Of a stretch of 64,000 nucleotides of DNA, positions 59,434 to 64,000 are shown in pieces. The notes below the pieces were generated by a model. That model had not been told where the DNA came from. It ran no database searches and worked only from the letters and a program-made list of their open reading frames with translations. A program made the translations under genes and the position numbers. This stretch comes from Bacteroides caecimuris. GTDB taxonomy: Bacteria; Bacteroidota; Bacteroidia; Bacteroidales; Bacteroidaceae. How positions within the stretch are numbered: position 1 is the first letter of the stretch; each line of letters begins with the position of its first letter. Location of the stretch: the NCBI RefSeq assembly GCF_001688725.2, contig NZ_CP015401.2, positions 1,736,001 through 1,800,000 on the forward strand, written 5' to 3'.

Positions 59434-60039
59434 TCATTTAACATTGAGATCCTTATTTATGTTTTCTATGTAGTTGAGTATATCAATACGTCCTGTGCGG
59501 TCTTCCGAGGAAGAGACGAAATGAGGAGGGAGCTCCTCCCATTGTTTGCTCAACTCACGTAAATAGGCATTGATATTCATTTTTAAACGTCCACCTTTTA
59601 GCTTATCGGCTTTGGTAAAGATGATAGAGAAGGGGATACCGTTCTCGCCTAGCCATTCCATAAACTCGAGGTCTATTTTTTGAGGTTCCAGTCGGCTATC
59701 TATCAGGACAAAGAGGTTGGTCATTTGCTCCCGTTCCAAGATATAATCTTCGATTATGGTGCGTATCTGGTCTTTTCCTTTTTGTCCGCGTCGGGCATAG
59801 CCATATCCCGGAAGGTCGACGAGATACCAATTCTTGTTGATAAAGAAGTGGTTGATTAACATCGTTTTTCCCGGAGTAGAAGAGGTCATGGCCAGACCTT
59901 TACGACCGGTCAACATATTGATAAGACTTGATTTTCCCACATTCGAACGTCCTATAAAGGCATATTCCGGGAAAATACCGGCCGGGCATTTCTTCACGTC
60001 CGTATTGCTAATCACAAATTCAGCACTTGTTATTTCCAT
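59434..60039 (-). CDS. engB: Ribosome biogenesis GTPase EngB (YihA/YsxC)
   Basis: 201 residues. GTPase motifs: G1 [12 protein letters not shown] (about 31), G2 region STPGKT, G3 VDLPGYG, G4 TKADKL, G5 VSSSED. The N-terminus ([19 protein letters not shown]) is the normal start. EngB helps assembly of the large ribosomal subunit in other bacteria and is usually essential. It sits between the DUF4923 gene and the broken symporter gene, all on the minus strand, and ends 8 bp before the DUF4923 start. Confidence 0.95.
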   Translation of the reverse strand: MEITSAEFVISNTDVKKCPAGIFPEYAFIGRSNVGKSSLINMLTGRKGLAMTSSTPGKTMLINHFFINKNWYLVDLPGYGYARRGQKGKDQIRTIIEDYILEREQMTNLFVLIDSRLEPQKIDLEFMEWLGENGIPFSIIFTKADKLKGGRLKMNINAYLRELSKQWEELPPHFVSSSEDRTGRIDILNYIENINKDLNVK

Positions 60040-60050
60040 TTTCTTGTCAT

Positions 60051-61218
60051 TTATTTCTTTGTAACGTTGTTTTTCCCTTTTCTAGACATACCAATTAACC
60101 CCGCAAAGGTAAGCGTTCCATTTAACATTAGCAATTCATAGCCGAATTTATATCCGGTTTCTTTTCCGATCCATCAGTCGGCAAAATAGCAGAGTAGGGG
60201 TGAAAGGATGGCTATGAGAGGAACCCATCGGTCGTTCGTTTGCCTACGTGTAAAAAGTCCGAAAGCAAACATTCCGAGCAGGGGGCCGTATGTGTAGGAG
60301 GCGATGATATATATGGCGTCAATAACGCTCTTATTATTAAGTATTTCTACCAAGCAGATGAAGAATGTCAATAAGACTGATAACGATAAATGCACTTTGT
60401 CTCTTTTGCGACGTGCCGTTTCTTCTGTGTCTTTTTCCGTATTCAACAGGTCTACGCATACGCTGGTTGTCATAGCTGTTAGAGCAGAGTCCGAGTTGCT
60501 GAAAGCTGCTGCGATAATGCCGATTGTAAAAAGCACCAATACAGATTGTCCCAGATAACCTTGGGCTGCAAACATGGGCAGTATATCATCATTCATGGCT
60601 GGCAGTTCGAGTTGCATCTGCCCTGCTAGCGCTATCAATAGAATTCCCAAGCATAGAAAAAGGAAATTTAGCGGAATGAATGAGAAACCGTAGCAATACA
60701 TGTTTTTTTGAGCTTCCCGGAGGTTCCGGCAAGAAAGATTCTTTTGCATCATATCCTGATCCAACCCGGTCATTACGATGACGATGAAGATACCACTGAA
60801 AAATTGCTTGAAGAAGTTCTGTCGAGATACCCAGTCGTCAAATACAAAAATACGGCTGTGTTCACTGTTTTGGATTGTTTGTACAATGTCGCTGAAGTTA
60901 AGGTCTAATTTTTGGATCGTAAAATAGATGATAAAAATCAGAGTGGCAATCAGGCAAGATGTTTGTAAGGTATCTGTCCACACGATGGTCTTTATTCCGC
61001 TTTTATGAGTATATATCCATTCCGCGCACCATTCCCGGTACAGAGACGAAAGTGACTCCGGAGATGGAGGCGCCAATCATTCCAAAAGAGACTATGTACC
61101 AAGGTGATTGGTTCTCTCCCTTGAAGAACGCTGCATTCGATCCTCCCTTACGTCCGGTGATACGGGCTATTAGTAATAATACCGCGAAGTAGCAAAGAAT
61201 AGTGACAAGTATCATCAT
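60051..61218 (-). pseudogene. Sodium:solute symporter (SSS family) pseudogene
   Basis: The N-terminal frame (61218 to about 61003) runs [20 protein letters not shown] through [18 protein letters not shown] and ends at an early stop. A second frame (from about 61026) resumes at [16 protein letters not shown] and continues through FSNSDSALTAMTTSVC to CYFAD and an in-frame TGA at 60174-60176. The same frame then goes on as WIGKETGYKFGYELLMLNG to a stop at 60051. An intact relative (about 480-500 residues) would have several membrane segments where the frames meet, so an internal deletion with frameshift occurred, plus a nonsense codon. It therefore encodes no full transporter. Confidence 0.85.
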
Positions 61219-61267
61219 AACAGATGCAAAGGTAGCAATTTTTGTAGGTATTAAAAACAATAATCTG

Positions 61268-61275
61268 TATCTTTG
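61268..61275 (+). promoter_or_regulatory. -7 element of recR
   Basis: TATCTTTG, 34 bases before the recR ATG; TTTG at 61241-61244 is a possible -33 element with a 23-bp spacer, slightly long. Confidence 0.5.
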
Positions 61276-61309
61276 CAAGGTTTTATCGATAGAATAGCAA
61301 ATATTATCT

Positions 61310-61927
61310 ATGAACCAACAATATCCTTCTATACTGCTTGAAAAGGCAGTCGGCGAATTTTCCAAACTTCCGGGTATCGGGCGTAAGACGGCTATGAGGC
61401 TTGTTCTGCATCTGCTCCGTCAGGATACGGCTACGGTGGAAGCTTTCGGAAATTCTATCATAACGTTGAAACGTGAAGTGAAATACTGCAAAGTGTGTCA
61501 TAATATATCCGATACTGAAACTTGCCAGATTTGTGCTAATCCGCAACGGGATGCTTCCACTGTCTGTGTGGTGGAAAATATTCGTGATGTAATGGCGGTG
61601 GAAGCAACCCAGCAGTATCGCGGGCTTTATCATGTGTTAGGAGGGGTTATTTCTCCAATGGACGGAGTCGGACCGAGTGACCTTCAAATTGAAAGCCTGG
61701 TGCAGCGGGTGGCTGAAGGTGGAATCAAAGAAGTTATTTTGGCGTTGAGCACCACGATGGAGGGCGATACTACCAACTTCTATATCTATCGCAAGCTGGA
61801 TAAATTAGGAGTCAAACTAAGTGTGATAGCCCGTGGCATATCGGTTGGTGATGAGCTTGAATATACCGATGAAGTGACTTTAGGACGCAGCATTGTGAAC
61901 CGGACACCTTTTACCGGAACTGTATAA
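61310..61927 (+). CDS. recR: Recombination mediator RecR
   Basis: 205 residues. N-terminal helix-hairpin-helix ([17 protein letters not shown], about 20-37), four-Cys zinc finger ([19 protein letters not shown], about 57-75), TOPRIM domain ([14 protein letters not shown], then [20 protein letters not shown]). With RecO and RecF it loads RecA on gapped DNA. Full-length with a conserved end ([12 protein letters not shown]). Divergent from the symporter pseudogene. Confidence 0.96.
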   Translation: MNQQYPSILLEKAVGEFSKLPGIGRKTAMRLVLHLLRQDTATVEAFGNSIITLKREVKYCKVCHNISDTETCQICANPQRDASTVCVVENIRDVMAVEATQQYRGLYHVLGGVISPMDGVGPSDLQIESLVQRVAEGGIKEVILALSTTMEGDTTNFYIYRKLDKLGVKLSVIARGISVGDELEYTDEVTLGRSIVNRTPFTGTV

Positions 61928-61953
61928 TTATTATTAATCATTTAAGAACGAAC

Positions 61954-62412
61954 ATGGAAGAACAGATAAAACGAGCTGTCAGAAATTTGAATATCAGTTA
62001 TGTTTTCTTTTGGGTGTTCCCGGCATTTTTGCTTGGGGCAGGAGAGTTTGAACTCTTTCCCGTAGGAGGTTTGGTAGATAACGCACCGGCTATCTATTAT
62101 TTTGAGACGGTCGGCATTTTGCTCACAGCTTTGTGTGTGCCTCTTTCTCTCAAATTATTTAGCATGGTGCTTAAGAAAAAGATAGACCACATGACTATTA
62201 CGCTTGCCTTGAAGCGATATGTGCAATGGAGCATTGTGCGCTTGGGAGTGCTTGAAGTAGCTATTGTGGTGAACCTTTTGTGCTACTACCTGACGTTGAG
62301 CAGTACGGGTAACCTCTGTATGCTGATTGGCCTCACGGCGTCACTTTTCTGCCTGCCCAGCGAGAAGAGATTGCGTAACGAACTTCACATTGCAAAAGAA
62401 GAAAAGCTATGA
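61954..62412 (+). CDS. Small four-helix membrane protein, function unknown
   Basis: 152 residues with four predicted membrane helices (about 15-33, 45-68, 95-112 and 118-135) separated by short loops; no signal peptide. The ends are charged (MEEQIKRAVRN and EKRLRNELHIAKEEKL). I do not recognise a named family. Its TGA stop overlaps the ATG of the acetyltransferase gene (ATGA), so the two are translationally coupled. It follows recR at 26 bp in a likely three-gene operon. Confidence 0.85.
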   Translation: MEEQIKRAVRNLNISYVFFWVFPAFLLGAGEFELFPVGGLVDNAPAIYYFETVGILLTALCVPLSLKLFSMVLKKKIDHMTITLALKRYVQWSIVRLGVLEVAIVVNLLCYYLTLSSTGNLCMLIGLTASLFCLPSEKRLRNELHIAKEEKL

Positions 62413-62945
62413 GACAGTCTTTCTTGATGAACGATCGTATCTATCTTCGTGCGGTAGAACCGGAAGATATGGATATAATGTATGAGATGGAAAATGATCC
62501 TTCGATGTGGGACATCAGTAACTTTACGGTTCCATACTCCCGTTATGTGTTGCGCCAATATATTGAAGGTTCGCAGTGTGATGTATTTGCGGATAAGCAA
62601 TTACGTCTGATGATGGTACGCAAATCCGACCAGTGTATCCTTGGTACGATTGATATTACGGATTTCGTTCCCCTTCATTCGCGGGGAGAAGTAGGAATTG
62701 CCGTGCATAAGGATTATCGTCAGCAAGGTTATGCCACCGACGCACTGAAGCTGCTTTGTGAATATGCTTTTGATTTTCTGTCTTTAAGTCAGCTTTATGC
62801 ACATGTCACGACAGATAACGACGTTTGTGTAAAGCTGTTCACGTCTTGTGGCTTCGTTCAATGTGGATTATTGAAAAACTGGCTGCAAGTGGAGGGCTGC
62901 TACAAAGATGCATTGCTCCTCCAATATTTGAATCCTAAGAAATAA
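62409..62945 (+). CDS. GNAT family N-acetyltransferase (RimJ/SpeG type)
   Basis: 178 residues. Acetyl-CoA fold: N-terminal IYLRAVEPEDMDIMYEMEND, then HSRGEVGIAVHKDYRQQGYA (motif A, the Q/R-x-x-G-x-A CoA loop), and the C-terminal VTTDNDVCVKLFTSCGFVQCG with VEGCYKDALLLQYL. It resembles the RimJ/SpeG subgroup that acetylates ribosomal proteins or polyamines. The substrate is not determined. Coupled by ATGA to the preceding membrane protein. Confidence 0.92.
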   Translation: MRQSFLMNDRIYLRAVEPEDMDIMYEMENDPSMWDISNFTVPYSRYVLRQYIEGSQCDVFADKQLRLMMVRKSDQCILGTIDITDFVPLHSRGEVGIAVHKDYRQQGYATDALKLLCEYAFDFLSLSQLYAHVTTDNDVCVKLFTSCGFVQCGLLKNWLQVEGCYKDALLLQYLNPKK

Positions 62946-62949
62946 AATA

Positions 62950-63540
62950 TTAGTTGAGAGTAGGCACTTGCGGGAAGCGTGACCACGTTTCGTACTTGCT
63001 GCCTAGTTTCTCTAAAGCAGTTCGCCACATATCCTTGATATTGTTTTTCATCAGATATGATTTTTCTTCTTCAGACACCAACCATGTGTTTTCTCTGATT
63101 TCGTTATTCAACTGTTCGCTGTCCCATCCGGAATATCCCAGGAAGAAACGGATACATTCGTTGATTTTATTTCCTTGTAATATATATTTCTTTATTTCAT
63201 CAAAATCTCCATTCAGATAAAGCCCTTTGCTGATAGAGATAGAGCCGGGGATGTCCGATAGTGTATGGAGGTAAAATAAAGTATCAGTGGCAATCGGTCC
63301 ACCTTTGTATAGAGGAATCTCGTCCAAATATTTAAATTCCATGATGATTTCGTTCAGGAATAATGGCAGTTGTTTGTTGATAACCAATCCCATACTTCCT
63401 TCGTCCGTATGATCGACCAGTAAAATTACGGACCTGCCAAACGTAGCGTCACACAGGAAAGGTTCAGATATTAAAATCTTTCCTCTTGATGGTAATACAT
63501 TATTCGATTGAATCTTAAATATGTCAGAGTCGATATTCAT
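62950..63540 (-). CDS. YqgE/AlgH family protein (UPF0301)
   Basis: The start at 63540 ([20 protein letters not shown]) gives 196 residues, the usual family length; the upstream start adds an atypical basic stretch. Core motifs: [55 protein letters not shown] and [16 protein letters not shown]. The family is widespread and of unknown function. It converges with the acetyltransferase gene (5-bp gap) and follows the aminotransferase gene on the same strand. Confidence 0.92.
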   Translation of the reverse strand: MNIDSDIFKIQSNNVLPSRGKILISEPFLCDATFGRSVILLVDHTDEGSMGLVINKQLPLFLNEIIMEFKYLDEIPLYKGGPIATDTLFYLHTLSDIPGSISISKGLYLNGDFDEIKKYILQGNKINECIRFFLGYSGWDSEQLNNEIRENTWLVSEEEKSYLMKNNIKDMWRTALEKLGSKYETWSRFPQVPTLN

Positions 63541-63635
63541 GCCACTAAAGTAAGAAAAAAAACGGAATAACAATCGTTCTTTCCGTTTTTTTTTCATTTT
63601 AAGGATGGCTTTTACGAATATCTTATGTCAAATAA

Positions 63636-64000
63636 TCAGGCTATCGGATGATTTTCAGCAAATAGTTTCATTCTTTCGTCCAGTTGCGCATACTGATGGT
63701 CTTTAATAAAAGAGGTACACGCGCGTAATCCTTCTTGATGGCTTCCTGTTGTAACCAATGAGATCGCGCTTACTCCGTAGTACATCAGTTCTTTGGCCAG
63801 TTCGCCGCTGGTCATTCCCGGATATCCGATGGTAAAATAGAATCCGTCCGCAATCGGGTCGCCCAAGTCGTTGTCATATACTAGGTGGAAACCGTGACGG
63901 AGGAAGATTTCTTTCAATTTTTGTGCTCTCTCACCATAGATCTTCACCTCGTTGAGGAAGTTATATTGTCCTTCGTTAGCAGCTTTCAGCATGGCAGCCA
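63636..64000 (-). CDS. PLP-dependent aminotransferase, class I/II (C-terminal fragment, cut by window edge)
   Basis: Only the last 120 or so residues are visible; the frame is open to the right edge. It contains FLRHGFHLVYDNDLGDPIAD, FTIGYPGMTSGELAKELMYY and a normal C-terminal end (QYAQLDERMKLFAENHPIA), as in aspartate-aminotransferase-fold enzymes. The PLP lysine and substrate arginine regions lie outside the window, so the substrate cannot be judged. Confidence 0.75.
   Translation of the reverse strand, partial: AAMLKAANEGQYNFLNEVKIYGERAQKLKEIFLRHGFHLVYDNDLGDPIADGFYFTIGYPGMTSGELAKELMYYGVSAISLVTTGSHQEGLRACTSFIKDHQYAQLDERMKLFAENHPIA

Overview
The window reads as chromosomal DNA of a Bacteroides-like gut bacterium (Bacteroidota). 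The evidence is the protein families (DUF5686, DUF4251, DUF4923, DUF4248 and DUF4373 proteins, a TonB-dependent receptor with a carboxypeptidase-like N-terminal domain, a PorV/PorQ-type outer-membrane protein), the TAnnTTTG type of -7 promoter element (mostly TATCTTTG) with an upstream TTG, and the lack of clear Shine-Dalgarno sequences. I cannot name the species from sequence alone.

Layout. 1-8.5 kb: envelope and housekeeping genes (DUF5686 protein, a catalytically degenerate UDP-GlcNAc 2-epimerase relative, a TRIC/UPF0126 channel, DUF4251 protein, an orphan ECF sigma factor, a glycine-zipper/OmpA lipoprotein, an esterase-SGNH fusion). 8.8-10.9 kb: tRNA-Lys and the ABC-F factor ettA. 10.9-16.6 kb: an accessory island with a divergent Cro/CI-like gene, a DUF4373 replication-initiator-like gene, a 22-bp iteron-like array, a Twinkle/T7-gp4-like primase-helicase, DUF4248, an HU-like protein, a 33-residue membrane peptide and a T7-lysozyme-like amidase. 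It looks like a replication-plus-lysis module with no visible capsid, integrase or polymerase. 16.6-19.4 kb: an Omp85-type barrel and a secreted C1 aminopeptidase. 19.4-20 kb: a large hairpin-type repeat. 20-26.2 kb: the nqrABCDEF sodium-pumping NADH:quinone oxidoreductase operon. 26.5-35.2 kb: a DEAD-box helicase, serC-serA-DUF1015, YigZ, a C39-like protein, an orphan HpaII-family restriction endonuclease-like gene and a nitroreductase.

35.2-40.8 kb holds two nearly identical IS66-family elements. The terminal repeats and target duplications show that one inserted into the left end of the other, and that the older one had landed in a dispersed hairpin repeat whose intact copy lies at 5.9 kb. 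41-46 kb: gcvP, an MBL-fold hydrolase, rsmG and a DUF3298-type lipoprotein. 46.5-53 kb: a copper-handling locus (Cys-rich HYC_CC_PP-like protein, TonB receptor, periplasmic HMA protein, CopA-type ATPase, AraC regulator). 53-64 kb: lipB, a PorV/PorQ protein coupled by ATGA to an esterase-DUF1460 fusion, an OPT transporter, DUF1573 and DUF4923 proteins, engB, a sodium:solute symporter pseudogene with two lesions, recR, a small membrane protein coupled to a GNAT acetyltransferase, YqgE and the C-terminus of a PLP aminotransferase.

Two themes recur. Intergenic gaps are rich in short degenerate tandem repeats (18-35 bp units) and hairpin repeats, and several proteins keep a fold but have changed catalytic residues (epimerase-like protein, Lys-type phosphoglycerate dehydrogenase, HpaII-like protein).
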